A stretch of 64,000 bases of DNA from Paucibacter sp. KBW04 (GCF_003852425.1 NZ_QAJN01000001.1:447987-511986); one strand, 5' to 3'. Shown: positions 28,941-38,406, numbered from the stretch's first letter. Program-made: numbers and translations. The notes: generated by a model not told the origin, from the sequence alone.

Positions 28941-29372
28941 ATGGGAATGAATGTAGGCAGCTCGTCCGGCAGCGATGAGCCGGAAGTGATGATGGACGTC
29001 AACACCACGCCCTTGATCGACGTCATGTTGGTCTTGATCGTGATGCTGATCATCACCATTCCAATTCAGCTGCACAGCGTGAACCTGGACATGCCGCCCC
29101 CGAGCACGAGTAAGCCGCTGACTGAGCCGGTGGTGCATGAGGTCTATATCGACTTCGACGGCACCGTGAGCTGGGATGGTGTGGCTTTGGCCAATATGGC
29201 TGAGGTGACGGCTAAGTTGGCTGCGGTGGTGGCTGAACCTGATCAGCCCGAAGTTCACATCAAGCCGAACAAGCTGGTGGACTACGGCTATGTTGCTGCC
29301 GTGATGGCCTCTGCTCAACGCCTCGGCGTCAAGAAGATGGGCATGGTTGGCAACGAGCAGTACGTCAAGTAA
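28941..29372 (+). CDS. exbD: ExbD/TolR biopolymer transport protein, second copy
   Basis: 143 residues, same layout as its neighbour: MGMNVGSSSG, NTTPLIDVMLVLIVMLIITIP helix with the conserved Asp, then a more diverged periplasmic domain (EVYIDFDGTVSWDG, VHIKPNKLVDYGYVAAVMASAQRLG). It starts 21 bases after exbD1. TonB-ExbB-ExbD1-ExbD2 is the gene order known from Xanthomonas campestris, where the second ExbD has a distinct, condition-dependent role. Confidence 0.93.
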   Translation: MGMNVGSSSGSDEPEVMMDVNTTPLIDVMLVLIVMLIITIPIQLHSVNLDMPPPSTSKPLTEPVVHEVYIDFDGTVSWDGVALANMAEVTAKLAAVVAEPDQPEVHIKPNKLVDYGYVAAVMASAQRLGVKKMGMVGNEQYVK

Positions 29373-29425
29373 GACGGCCCTCGCGGACCGCATTGGGCAT
29401 TGATCATTTGATGCGCAATCAAAGG

Positions 29426-29457
29426 CGCGCTTCCCGCAAGGGCGGCGCGTTTTTTTT
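29426..29457 (+). terminator. Terminator after the tonB-exb genes
   Basis: CGCGC and GCGCG arms with an inner CCC-gcaa-GGG helix, followed by eight T. It closes the tonB-exbBDD unit. Confidence 0.8.
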
Positions 29458-29560
29458 GGTCTTTGTGCAATGATCGCGTGCCAGAAAATTTTGAACGGAT
29501 GCCTCGGGCTGACCGAAGTCGGGGCCGAGAGCGTTGAATGTATGAGTGAGGAATGAAGCG

Positions 29561-30832
29561 ATGACGAAAGCGACTAAGAAGCCCCTGAAACTCAAGACCT
29601 TGGCAGCGATTGCCCTGGGTGTGGTGGCCTTTGGTTTCAATGCGACGCCGAACGGCCAGTTCGGCTTTGCGCAAGCTCAGGCTCAATCCGAAGGCGTGCG
29701 TCCCGAAGTGGGCAAGCACCTGAAGGAAGCCAGTGCCCTGATCAAGGCGGGCAAGCACAAGGAAGCCTTGGCCAAGGTGCGTGAGGCTGAGGCCGTGGGT
29801 GGCCGCAATGCGACCGAGAACTATGCGCTGGAAGGCATGCGCGTTGCCGCCGCATCGGGCGCCGGCGATGCTGATTCCATGGTCAAGGGCTTCGAGGCCA
29901 TGAAGGCCAGCGGCAAGCTCAGCGGTGCTGACCAGCTGCGCATGATGGAAGCCATCGCAGGCACGTATCTGCGCAACAAGGACAATGCCAAGGCCCTGAG
30001 CTGGGCGCAGCGTTACTTCAAGGAAGGCGGCAACAGCCCCACCATGAAGCAGGTCCTGACCAATGCTCAGTTCCTGTCGGGCGATATGGGTTCCATCATC
30101 AAGGAAACCCAGGAAGACATCTCGGCCGACGAGAAGGCAGGCCGTACGCCTAGCCAAGACAAGCTCAATCTGCTGCTGAGCGCCGCTCAAAAGAAGGGCG
30201 ACTCTGCTGCCGAAGGCTTTGCCGTCGAGCGTCTGCTGAACTACTACCCCCGCAAGGAATTGTGGGCACAGGTCTTGGGTGGCCTGCAGCAGAAGAAGAG
30301 CTTCTCGGATCGCTTCAATCTGGACATCTTCCGTCTGAAGCTGGCCACCGGCAATCTGAAGGATGCCAACGACTACTTCGAAATGGCTCAGCTGTCTGCA
30401 CAAGCCGGCTACCCCGAAGAAGGCAAGGCCGTGGTCGAGAAGGGCATGGCTGCCGGCATCCTGGGTCAGGGCGCGGAAGGTGCGCGTCACAAGCGACTGC
30501 TGGACTTGCTGGTCAAGCGCATCGCTGATGCCAAGGCGACTCAAGCCGAGACCGAACGTGCTGCCAACGATGCCAAGGACGGCAATGCCCAGGTCAATGT
30601 GGGCCTGGCCTACGCTTTCCGTGGCGATGCAGCCAAGGGCGCCAAGATCATCGAAGCCGGCATTGCCAAGGGCAATCTGAAGCGTCCGGAAGATGCCAAG
30701 CTCTATCTGGGCCTCGCGCAATCGCTGGCCGGCGATCAGAGCAAGGCCACGGCCACTTGGCGCAGCGTCAAGGGGACGGATGGCTCGGCTGAACTGGCTC
30801 GCCTCTGGATCATCCAGTCGCGCAAGCGCTAA
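29561..30832 (+). CDS. Tetratricopeptide-repeat protein, exported
   Basis: 423-residue helical-repeat protein with a signal-like N-terminus (LKTLAAIALGVVAFGFN...AQAQAQ), so probably periplasmic. Repeats are visible from about residue 45 (VGKHLKEASALIKAGKHKEALAKVREAEA) to the end (LGLAQSLAGDQSKATATWRSV), with no catalytic motif. It follows tonB-exbBDD in the same direction after a terminator. A function in the same envelope system is suggested only by position. ATG 29561 has GAGGA 9 bases upstream; GTG 29546 is the alternative. Confidence 0.82.
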   Translation: MTKATKKPLKLKTLAAIALGVVAFGFNATPNGQFGFAQAQAQSEGVRPEVGKHLKEASALIKAGKHKEALAKVREAEAVGGRNATENYALEGMRVAAASGAGDADSMVKGFEAMKASGKLSGADQLRMMEAIAGTYLRNKDNAKALSWAQRYFKEGGNSPTMKQVLTNAQFLSGDMGSIIKETQEDISADEKAGRTPSQDKLNLLLSAAQKKGDSAAEGFAVERLLNYYPRKELWAQVLGGLQQKKSFSDRFNLDIFRLKLATGNLKDANDYFEMAQLSAQAGYPEEGKAVVEKGMAAGILGQGAEGARHKRLLDLLVKRIADAKATQAETERAANDAKDGNAQVNVGLAYAFRGDAAKGAKIIEAGIAKGNLKRPEDAKLYLGLAQSLAGDQSKATATWRSVKGTDGSAELARLWIIQSRKR

Positions 30833-30886
30833 GACCTCATCTGGACGGAGCCTTGATTCAAGGCTTTGTCTAGGTTTGACTGCATG

Positions 30887-30919
30887 AAAAAAGGCCTCGG
30901 CATATGCCGAGGCCTTTTT
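30887..30919. terminator. Bidirectional terminator between the TPR gene and the SDR gene
   Basis: A6, GGCCTCGGCAT / ATGCCGAGGCC, T5: a perfect 11-bp palindrome with A and T tracts on both sides, placed between two convergent genes. Confidence 0.95.
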
Positions 30920-30952
30920 GCTTTTGCGAGCGCCGTGGGGCAGCGCTAGGGT

Positions 30953-31711
30953 TTACTTCGGAGCCAGGCGGATGGCGCCGTCCAAGCGGATCACTTCGCC
31001 ATTCAGCATCTCGTTGGTGACGATCTGGTGGACCAGCTTGGCGTAATCATTGGGCGTGCCCAGGCGCGAAGGGAAGGGCACATTGGCTGCCAGTGCGTCC
31101 TGCACTTCCTGTGGCATGCCAAACAGCATGGGTGTGCCGAAGATGCCGGGGGCAATGGTCATATTGCGGATGCCGTTGCGGGCCAGATCGCGCGCGATGG
31201 GCAGGGTCATGCCCACCACGCCGCCCTTGGAGGCCGCATAGGCCGCTTGGCCGATCTGACCGTCATAGGCGGCCACGGAAGCGGTGGAGATCAGCACGCC
31301 ACGCTCACCCGTGGACTCGGGCTCGTTCTTGCTCATGGCCTCGGCAGCCAAGCGGATCATATTGAAGGAGCCGATCAGATTGACCGTGATGACCTTGTTG
31401 AAGGCGGCCAGCGGATGCGCGCCGTCCTTGCCCACGGTCTTGACGGCTGGCGCGATGCCGGCGCAGTTCACCAAGCCCATCAGCTTGCCCAGGCTCAGGG
31501 CCTTGGCGACCACGGCTTGGCCATCGGCTTCCTGGCTGACGTCGGCCTTGACGAAGGCGCCGCCCAGTTCCTTGGCGATGGCTTCGCCGCGTTCGACCTG
31601 CAGGTCGGCGATGACGACCTTGGCGCCGTTGGCTGTCAACATGCGAGCCGTGCCTTCGCCCAGGCCCGAAGCGCCGCCGGTGACGATGAATACCTTGCCT
31701 GCGATTTCCAT
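30953..31711 (-). CDS. SDR family 3-hydroxyacyl-CoA dehydrogenase-like oxidoreductase
   Basis: 252-residue NAD-dependent short-chain dehydrogenase. Rossmann motif [16 protein letters not shown] near the N-terminus, NAG-like VNCAGIAPA, catalytic Ser-Tyr-Lys in [23 protein letters not shown], and [22 protein letters not shown] after it. These are close to the HSD17B10 type of 3-hydroxyacyl-CoA dehydrogenase, used in fatty-acid or branched-chain amino-acid breakdown. GGAGAT site 3 bases before ATG. A striking operator-like repeat lies 65 bases upstream (31776-31797), which supports a regulated catabolic role. Confidence 0.9.
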   Translation of the reverse strand: MEIAGKVFIVTGGASGLGEGTARMLTANGAKVVIADLQVERGEAIAKELGGAFVKADVSQEADGQAVVAKALSLGKLMGLVNCAGIAPAVKTVGKDGAHPLAAFNKVITVNLIGSFNMIRLAAEAMSKNEPESTGERGVLISTASVAAYDGQIGQAAYAASKGGVVGMTLPIARDLARNGIRNMTIAPGIFGTPMLFGMPQEVQDALAANVPFPSRLGTPNDYAKLVHQIVTNEMLNGEVIRLDGAIRLAPK

Positions 31712-31775
31712 GAGATCTCCTTGGTTTTGCAGCGCGCTGAGCGGCGCGCAGTCTGATTGGATAGGGTGGGCTGAG

Positions 31776-31797
31776 TTTACGTTGACGTAAACGTAAA
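31776..31797 (-). promoter_or_regulatory. Triple ACGT operator upstream of the SDR gene
   Basis: TTTACGT-tg-ACGTAAA is a perfect inverted repeat, immediately followed by another CGTAAA, so ACGT occurs three times with a 6-base period (31779, 31785, 31791). From memory it resembles operators described for LiuR-type MerR regulators of branched-chain amino-acid and fatty-acid catabolism. That match is unverified. Confidence 0.55.
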
Positions 31798-31805
31798 TTG
31801 AACCC

Positions 31806-31846
31806 CAAAAACAAAGGCCGCCTTCGAGTGAACCGAGACGGCCTTG
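31806..31846 (-). terminator. Terminator after adk
   Basis: Read on the minus strand: AAGGCCG arm, 18-base loop, CGGCCTT arm, then TGTTTTTGGGG. It lies 40 bases after the adk stop. Confidence 0.7.
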
Positions 31847-31887
31847 AGAGATTGGGCTTGAACAAATCGGCCGCTGGCCGATCCGTC

Positions 31888-32634
<747 letters not shown>

Positions 32635-32693
32635 CTACGTCAGCCTGACGCTGGCCTGCATATTTGCCCTAGGCCGTGGACTGAATGAGAAGC

Positions 32694-33458
32694 TCAGCCC
32701 TGGCTTGCCTTGAACACTGCGCGTACTCGGGCCAGGTCCTCCGGGGTGTCAACACCTGGCCCCGGCTTTTCCGGGCTCAGATGCACGGCGATGCGCTCGC
32801 CATGCCACAGCACACGCAATTGCTCCAGCGATTCGATCTGCTCCAGAGGGCTGACGCTCAGGCAGGGGAAGCGGCGCAGAAAGCCGGCGTGATAGGCGTA
32901 CAGGCCGACATGACGCAGGGCCGAGCCGGGGCTGGGCTGGCCTTGGCCATCGCGCCAAAAGGGCATGGGCGCGCGGGAGAAGTAAAGCGCCAAACCATTT
33001 TTGTCCGTCACCACCTTGACCACATTGGGGTTGGCAAACTCGGCCGCACCTTCGGGTGTGTCGTCCAGCGCGTGGGCCACCGTGCTCATCACGCATTGCG
33101 GCTGCGCGGCCAGCAAGTCGGCGCAGGCGTCGATCATGGCGGGCGCAATCAAGGGTTCATCGCCCTGCACATTGACCACCAAGTCGCCACCGTCCAGGCC
33201 CAGCAGCTCGCAAGCTTCGGCCAGGCGGTCGCTGCCGGAGACGTGATCGGCGCGGGTCAATATGGCTTGCACGCCGTGGGCCTCGCAGGCGCTGCGCACG
33301 GCGGCCGAGTCGGTCGCCACCACCACCTGCCGGGCTTTGGAGAGTGCCGCACGCTGCGCCACCCGCACAATCATGGGCAGGCCTTCGATATCGGCCAGCG
33401 GCTTGTTAGGCAGGCGGGTCGAGGCGAGGCGAGCCGGGACGATGACGCTGAATGACAT
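32694..33458 (-). CDS. kdsB: 3-deoxy-manno-octulosonate cytidylyltransferase (CMP-KDO synthetase)
   Basis: Activates KDO with CTP for the inner core of lipopolysaccharide. 254 residues. Nucleotide-binding N-terminus [52 protein letters not shown] with the metal Asp, and [11 protein letters not shown]. It begins 5 bases after the trm112 stop and runs with lpxK, as expected for lipid A/KDO genes. The frame upstream of 33458 overlaps trm112 and is not used. Confidence 0.97.
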   Translation of the reverse strand: MSFSVIVPARLASTRLPNKPLADIEGLPMIVRVAQRAALSKARQVVVATDSAAVRSACEAHGVQAILTRADHVSGSDRLAEACELLGLDGGDLVVNVQGDEPLIAPAMIDACADLLAAQPQCVMSTVAHALDDTPEGAAEFANPNVVKVVTDKNGLALYFSRAPMPFWRDGQGQPSPGSALRHVGLYAYHAGFLRRFPCLSVSPLEQIESLEQLRVLWHGERIAVHLSPEKPGPGVDTPEDLARVRAVFKASQG

Positions 33459-33463
33459 GGGGC

Positions 33464-33661
33464 TTAGTCCTTGGTGGCGCCTTCGGTTTCGGGGTCGTAG
33501 CTGCGCGCTTCGTTTTCCAGCATCAGCGGGATACCGTCCTTCACCGGGAAGGCCAGGCGGTCGGCCCGGCACAGCAGTTCGCGCCCGTGGCTAGAGCGCA
33601 GGTCTTCCAGCGGGCCTTTGCACAAGGGGCAAACCAGTATTTCGATCAGTCGGGTATCCAT
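33464..33661 (-). CDS. Trm112 family zinc-ribbon protein
   Basis: 65 residues, homologous in layout to E. coli Yca[40 protein letters not shown]. Cysteines at about 11, 14 and 32 form the zinc-ribbon core. In eukaryotes Trm112 activates methyltransferases; the bacterial role is unsettled. Its place between lpxK and kdsB is widely conserved. ATG 33661 fits the family N-terminus; TTG 33682 is possible. Confidence 0.9.
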   Translation of the reverse strand: MDTRLIEILVCPLCKGPLEDLRSSHGRELLCRADRLAFPVKDGIPLMLENEARSYDPETEGATKD

Positions 33662-33742
33662 GGCGGAGGTCCAGGGGTTCAAAGAGAAGTAAAACGGAAA
33701 TGCGCTTGGAGCGGAGGAGGCGCGGATAGGCTGAAGAACGGA

Positions 33743-34825
33743 TCACCGATCCCTGGCGCCGAGGCCCAAGCCTTGCAGTTGTTCGCACAGCGCCTGCTCG
33801 AAGGCGGCGTCAAGGCGGAAGTCTAGCGCCACCACCCAGACCTCGGTCGTGGGGCAGCGCTCGGGGCGCAGCTTGATCGCATCTTTTTCGGTCAGCAGCA
33901 CGGTAGGGCTTGCGGCGGGCCAGGGGATCACCGCAAAGTTGTAGTGATCCGGTAGGGGCAGGGTTTGAAAGCGCAGGCCTTGTTCCGCCAGCATCTTGAA
34001 AAATCGCTGAGGATGGGCCATGCCGGCGGTGGCGAGCAGCGCCGACTCCGGCCGCTGGCGCAACTCGTGCAAGGCTTGCAAGCTGGCCGGCCGACCCTGC
34101 CACCAGTCCTGCAGCCTCACTGCCCCAGCCAAGCGGCGCTGGGCCAGGTGGCCGGGCAGTGGCGTGCTGGGCTGGGCTGCGTTGTAGAGCACCAGTTGCT
34201 TGGCTTCGGCCTGCAAACGAGCCCGTTGCCGCAAGGGCCCTGCGGGCAGCAGCCGGCCATTGCCCAGGCCGCGCTCATCAAACACCAGCACAGCCAGATC
34301 GCGAGGTAGGCGCAGATGCTGCAAGCCGTCGTCGCTGATCAGGATCTGCAGCTCGGGATGGGCTTGCAGCAAGGCCTGCGCTGCCGCGACACGGTCCCGC
34401 CCCACGGCGACCGGCACCCGGCTGCGCAAATGGATCAGGAGCGGCTCGTCGCCCACTTCGCTGGCGAGGCTGTCCGATTGAATTAAACGTAAGTCCTCGT
34501 TGTTGCGCCCATAGCCGCGCGAGATCACGCCCACTCTAAGCCCCTGCTTTTGCAGGACTTGAATCAAGGCCAGGGTGGTGGGCGTTTTGCCCGCGCCGCC
34601 AACGATCCAGTTACCCACCACGATCACCGGCACCGGCAATTGGGCGGTCTTCTTCCAGCCCCAGCGATAGAGCAAAGCCCGCGAAGTGCTGAGGCCTGCG
34701 TAGAGCCAGCTCAAGGGGCGCAGCAGGCCCGACAACCAAGGTGTCAGGCCGCCAGCTTGGGCGTACCACTCGCGCTCCAGGCGCGAGGCCAGGCGCTGTC
34801 CCAGCGTCTCGCCTTGCTGCGTCAT
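33743..34825 (-). CDS. lpxK: Tetraacyldisaccharide 4'-kinase LpxK
   Basis: Phosphorylates the lipid A disaccharide at the 4' position at the inner membrane. 360 residues. N-terminal membrane-associated helix (LSGLLRPLSWLYAGLSTSRALLYRWGW), then the atypical P-loop VGNWIVGGAGKTPTTLAL, VISRGYGR, and SDDGLQHLRLPRDLAVLVFD with the catalytic Asp-Asp-Gly-Gln-His. ATG 34825 is 7 bases after the exbD stop; the TTG at 34858 would overlap exbD. Part of exbB-exbD-lpxK-trm112-kdsB. Confidence 0.96.
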   Translation of the reverse strand: MTQQGETLGQRLASRLEREWYAQAGGLTPWLSGLLRPLSWLYAGLSTSRALLYRWGWKKTAQLPVPVIVVGNWIVGGAGKTPTTLALIQVLQKQGLRVGVISRGYGRNNEDLRLIQSDSLASEVGDEPLLIHLRSRVPVAVGRDRVAAAQALLQAHPELQILISDDGLQHLRLPRDLAVLVFDERGLGNGRLLPAGPLRQRARLQAEAKQLVLYNAAQPSTPLPGHLAQRRLAGAVRLQDWWQGRPASLQALHELRQRPESALLATAGMAHPQRFFKMLAEQGLRFQTLPLPDHYNFAVIPWPAASPTVLLTEKDAIKLRPERCPTTEVWVVALDFRLDAAFEQALCEQLQGLGLGARDR

Positions 34826-34832
34826 CAAGCGC

Positions 34833-35249
34833 TCAACGCGGGTTGGACTGAGCGGCAAAGGTCAGCCGGGACAGTCCCGCGCGTCGCGCCGCGTCCATCA
34901 CATTGATTACCGATTGATGAGCGGCGGCGGCATCGGCCGAGACCACCACGGTGATATCGCTGTTGCCCGCCGCAGCCTGGGCCAATGCGACGCTGAGAAG
35001 TTCCACGGCCCGGCCTTCAACGGCCTGGGAGTTGACCACATAGCGCCCATCCGCCGAGACGGCCACGACGATTTCGCGCGGCCTGTCCTTCAGATTGTCG
35101 GCATCGGCCGTGGGCAGGCTGACCTGCAACTCGGTGAATTTGGAGTAGGTGGTGGAGAGCATCAAAAAGATCAGGATCACCAACAGCACGTCGATGAAGG
35201 GGATCAGATTGATTTCGGGCTCTTCGCCTTGGCGGTGCCTGAATTTCAT
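34833..35249 (-). CDS. exbD: ExbD/TolR family protein, lpxK-linked
   Basis: 138 residues: basic N-terminus MKFRHRQGEEPEIN, membrane helix LIPFIDVLLVILIFLMLST with the proton-relay Asp, then a periplasmic domain (ELQVSLPTADA, VVVSADAAAAHQSVINVMDAARRAGL). It differs clearly from the two ExbD copies near 28.5-29.4 kb. Together with the exbB before it, this is a second Exb motor, linked in Burkholderiales to lpxK and lipid A genes. Confidence 0.94.
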   Translation of the reverse strand: MKFRHRQGEEPEINLIPFIDVLLVILIFLMLSTTYSKFTELQVSLPTADADNLKDRPREIVVAVSADGRYVVNSQAVEGRAVELLSVALAQAAAGNSDITVVVSADAAAAHQSVINVMDAARRAGLSRLTFAAQSNPR

Positions 35250-35290
35250 GCGCGGGGTTCCTCGCTAGACCTTGAGACGCTTCGGGCGCC

Positions 35291-35914
35291 TCAGGCCAGA
35301 TAGCGTTTGAGGTGGGTCAGCAAGCGGTCGCTGGCCTGCTCCAGCTCCAGCACATACTCTTCCACCCGGCCCTTGAAGTAGCGATAGAACATCAGGCTGG
35401 GGATGGCCACCATCAGGCCGAAGGCGGTGTTGTAGAGGGCAATCGAGATGCCATGCGCCAACTGCGCAGGGTTGCCGCCGGAGGCGCCTTGGCCCTGGCT
35501 ACCAAAGATCTCAATCATGCCCACCACCGTGCCCAGCAGGCCCAGCAGCGGGGCGGCCGTGGCGATGGTGCCCAGGGTATTCAGATAGCGCTCCATCTGG
35601 TGGATGGCGCGGCGGCCGGCCAGTTCAAAAGTCTGCTGCAGCTTCTCTTCGCTCAGATCGGGCTCGCCCAGCACGGCGCGGAAGCCTGCGGCCAGTTGGC
35701 CACCCAGCAGGGAGTTCTCGGCCAGGCGGTCGATCATGTCCGGCGTGGGCAGGCTTTGCTGGCTGATGCCCAGCACTTCTTCCAGCAGGCGGGGCGGCGC
35801 CACGCGGCTGCGGCGCAGGCTGGCGAATTTTTCAATCACCAGGGCCAAGGCCAGGACGGAGCAGATCAGCAAGGGCCAAATCGGCCAACCAGCGGCTTGT
35901 ATGATGGAGAACAA
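35291..35914 (-). CDS. exbB: MotA/TolQ/ExbB family protein, lpxK-linked
   Basis: 207 residues, three membrane helices: FSIIQAAGWPIWPLLICSVLALALVIE, then LNTLGTIATAAPLLGLLGTVVGMIEIF and GISIALYNTAFGLMVAIPSLMFY. The start is a TTG at 35914 with AGGGG 8 bases upstream; it reproduces the family N-terminus, and no suitable ATG exists. The usual companion of the following exbD. No tonB gene stands next to it. Confidence 0.92.
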   Translation of the reverse strand: MFSIIQAAGWPIWPLLICSVLALALVIEKFASLRRSRVAPPRLLEEVLGISQQSLPTPDMIDRLAENSLLGGQLAAGFRAVLGEPDLSEEKLQQTFELAGRRAIHQMERYLNTLGTIATAAPLLGLLGTVVGMIEIFGSQGQGASGGNPAQLAHGISIALYNTAFGLMVAIPSLMFYRYFKGRVEEYVLELEQASDRLLTHLKRYLA

Positions 35915-36390
35915 AGACTTACCCCTGTCGTTGATGCATGAGCCGTAGCGGGGCGGCACGAGGTTTTTTGCGGGCCGCTCGCATTCGGTAGTTGCGCGCG
36001 ATTATGGCCCCAAGCCGAGGCCTCCGAACCAAGCCTAGCCGCAGATTTGGGCGCTGCATCGGCGGCAATTCGGGGGCTCGGCCAGGTCGGCTTGATCTGC
36101 TTCAAGTGAAGGCTCGACTGAGGTCGGAAAACAATCCACCGCCGCTGTGGATAACTTTGTGGGAAAGCCTCGGCCTGCTGCGCGCAAGCCTAGGAAAATC
36201 AAGGCCTGGAACAGTTTGCTTAAATCTTGGGCAGGAAAAATAACTTGAAAAACAAACGCTTGTGTGCATGTGACGGAGCCGTGACAGCGTCTGCTTCGGC
36301 CTTGTCAGCCGCCGCGCCCGTGTGGACAGCCGAGCTCATGCGGCCTGCGGCTGGCGCACTTGCCAGTCTGTCTGTTGCATTGCCTGCGTG
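35915..36390. other. 476-base region between divergent exbB and xseA
   Basis: No convincing gene. It holds a perfect DnaA-type box, TGTGGATAA (36146-36154, TTATCCACA on the minus strand), and a CATAAT box facing exbB near 36007. The right part may belong to the 5' end of xseA if a start before 36391 is used. Confidence 0.5.
36146..36154 (-). promoter_or_regulatory. Isolated perfect DnaA box
   Basis: TTATCCACA on the minus strand, the consensus high-affinity DnaA site. No dnaA, dnaN or box cluster is nearby, so this is not an origin. It could be a DnaA titration or regulatory site in the exbB/xseA divergent region. Confidence 0.5.
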
Positions 36391-37701
36391 ATGGAAGGGC
36401 GTCATAACGAAGGCCGCATGGCGATAGGCGCGGCGCGCATGGTGTGGGGCGTGGCGGCTTTGCTGAATGCGGTCAGCGACAGCCTGGCGGCGCGCTTCTC
36501 GGTCTGTGTGGTGGCGGGCGAAATCTCGGGTTTCACCCGCGCCTCCAGCGGGCATTGCTATTTCAGCCTCAAAGACTCCGATGGCCAGGCCGGCCTCTTG
36601 CGCTGTGCCATGTTCAAGCGTGCGGCCAGCATGCTGGACTTCTCGCCGGGTGATGGCGCCCTGGTGGAGTTGCGCGGCCGACTGACGCTTTACGAGCCGC
36701 GCGGCGAGTTGCAGTTCGTGGTGGAAGGCATGCGGCGTGCCGGGGCAGGGGCCTTGTATGAGCAGTTCTTGCGGCTCAAGGCCAAGCTGGAAGCGCTGGG
36801 CTATTTCGACTCGGCCGGCAAGCGGGGCCTGCCGGCTTTTCCACGGCGACTTGGCGTTATCACCTCCACTGCGGGCGCGGCACTGCACGATGTGCTGACG
36901 GCCCTGGCGCGCCGCGCCCGCCATATCGAAGTCATCATTTATCCCAGCCTGGTGCAAGGCGATCAGGCGCCGGCCCAACTGGTGCAAGCCTTGCGTGTGG
37001 CCAATGAGCGGGCCGAGGTGGATGCCTTGCTGCTGGTGCGCGGCGGAGGTTCGCTAGAGGATTTGTGGGCTTTCAATGATGAGCGACTGGTGCGCGCCTT
37101 GGTGGAGTCGGCCTTGCCGGTGATCTGCGGCGTGGGCCACGAGACCGATATCACCCTGGCCGATCTGGCGGCCGATCTGCGTGCGCCCACACCCACGGCC
37201 GCGGCCGAGTTGGCTGCGCCATCGCGACAAGAGTTTCTGGACGCGTTAGATGTTCTGCAGAGCGCACTGACACGCAGGCTGGAGCAGCGCTTGGACGCCC
37301 ACGCTCAGCGCCTCGACCGCGTCAGCCTGCGCCTGGCGAGGCCTAGCGAGCTGTTGGCTCGCCAGCGTCGTCAAGTCGAACTTCTGGCGCAGCGCTGGGG
37401 TCAGGTCTTGCCCCGCACCCAGGCCTTGCAGAGCCAACGTCTGGACAATCTCGCGCAGCGCCTGCAACGTGCGGCTCCCATGAGCTTGCATGAGCAGGCC
37501 CATCGATTGAGCGGATTGCAGGCCCGGCTGGCGGCCCTGGACCCCAAGCAGGTGCTGGCGCGCGGCTATGCCTGGCTGGATGATGGCGAGGGCAGGGCCT
37601 TGAGCTCGGTCGCGCAACTGCCGCCCGGGCGCCAGGTCCATGCCGTGCTGGCGGACGGTGAGGCGCAGATGCAAGTTGTCAGTAGCCGCGCAGGGGCATA
37701 G
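36391..37701 (+). CDS. xseA: Exodeoxyribonuclease VII large subunit
   Basis: Catalytic subunit of ExoVII, which degrades single-stranded DNA in repair and recombination. N-terminal OB-fold (RFSVCVVAGEISGFTRASSGHCYFSLKD), catalytic core (LGVITSTAGAALHDVL, LLVRGGGSLEDLWAFND, CGVGHETDITLADLAAD-type segment), C-terminal coiled region rich in Arg, Gln and Leu (270-400). 436 residues from ATG 36391, or 427 from ATG 36418, which has a closer GAAGG site; the choice is open. xseB is not in the window. Confidence 0.94.
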   Translation: MEGRHNEGRMAIGAARMVWGVAALLNAVSDSLAARFSVCVVAGEISGFTRASSGHCYFSLKDSDGQAGLLRCAMFKRAASMLDFSPGDGALVELRGRLTLYEPRGELQFVVEGMRRAGAGALYEQFLRLKAKLEALGYFDSAGKRGLPAFPRRLGVITSTAGAALHDVLTALARRARHIEVIIYPSLVQGDQAPAQLVQALRVANERAEVDALLLVRGGGSLEDLWAFNDERLVRALVESALPVICGVGHETDITLADLAADLRAPTPTAAAELAAPSRQEFLDALDVLQSALTRRLEQRLDAHAQRLDRVSLRLARPSELLARQRRQVELLAQRWGQVLPRTQALQSQRLDNLAQRLQRAAPMSLHEQAHRLSGLQARLAALDPKQVLARGYAWLDDGEGRALSSVAQLPPGRQVHAVLADGEAQMQVVSSRAGA

Positions 37702-37712
37702 CCTGGCCGCTG

Positions 37713-37741
37713 TCTGCAAAACCATGCAAGCTGCCTACAAT
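37713..37741 (+). promoter_or_regulatory. Likely sodB promoter
   Basis: TACAAT (37736-37741) with a weak TCTGCA -35 at 17 bases, 59 bases before the sodB ATG. Confidence 0.4.
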
Positions 37742-37800
37742 CCAAGCCAATGCCGCTGAGGCTGAGCCCACAGTTTTTTTACGCAACGAGGAGTTGAAAC

Positions 37801-38382
37801 ATGGAACATCTTTTGCCCGCCTTGCCCTATGCCAAGGACGCCCTGGCTCCCCACTACAGCGCCGAGACGCTGGAGTTCCACCACGGCAAGCACCACAACG
37901 CCTATGTGGTCAACCTGAACAATCTGCAAAAGGGCACCGAGTTTGAAGCCCTGAGCCTGGAAGAGATCGTCAAGAAGTCCAGCGGCCCCATCTATAACAA
38001 TGCGGCCCAGATCTGGAACCACACCTTCTTCTGGAACTGCATGAAGCCCAATGGCGGCGGCGCACCGACCGGCGCCCTGGCTGATGCCATCAACGCCAAG
38101 TGGGGCAGCCTGGATGCCTTCAAGGAAGCCTTCACCAAGAGCGCCGTGGGCAACTTCGGTTCGGGCTGGACCTGGTTGGTGAAGAAGGCCGACGGCTCGC
38201 TGGACATCGTCAATACCGGTGCCGCTGGCACGCCGCTGACCACCGCCGACAAGGCCTTGCTGACCATCGATGTGTGGGAGCATGCCTACTACATCGATTA
38301 CCGCAATCTGCGCCCCAAGTTCGTCGAGACCTTCCTGAACCACCTGGTCAACTGGGAATTCGCTCAGGCTAATTTCGCCTGA
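37801..38382 (+). CDS. sodB: Superoxide dismutase [Fe]
   Basis: 193 residues, cytoplasmic. Metal ligands are visible: His in [15 protein letters not shown], His in [11 protein letters not shown], and the Asp/His pair [13 protein letters not shown]. The FFWNCM segment and Gly-rich GGGAPTGAL point to the iron rather than manganese type, though this is a motif judgement. Strong GAGGAG site 8 bases before ATG, and a terminator after. Confidence 0.96.
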   Translation: MEHLLPALPYAKDALAPHYSAETLEFHHGKHHNAYVVNLNNLQKGTEFEALSLEEIVKKSSGPIYNNAAQIWNHTFFWNCMKPNGGGAPTGALADAINAKWGSLDAFKEAFTKSAVGNFGSGWTWLVKKADGSLDIVNTGAAGTPLTTADKALLTIDVWEHAYYIDYRNLRPKFVETFLNHLVNWEFAQANFA

Positions 38383-38406
38383 GTTCGCTGAGCCTCACGG
38401 CTCAAC

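Noticed and set aside
36146-36154. Replication origin suggested by the DnaA box
   Set aside because: Only one perfect box, no AT-rich unwinding region and no dnaA, dnaN or gidA nearby.
35992-36243. 83-codon ORF between exbB and xseA
   Set aside because: No ribosome site or domain; it runs through promoter-like DNA containing the DnaA box.
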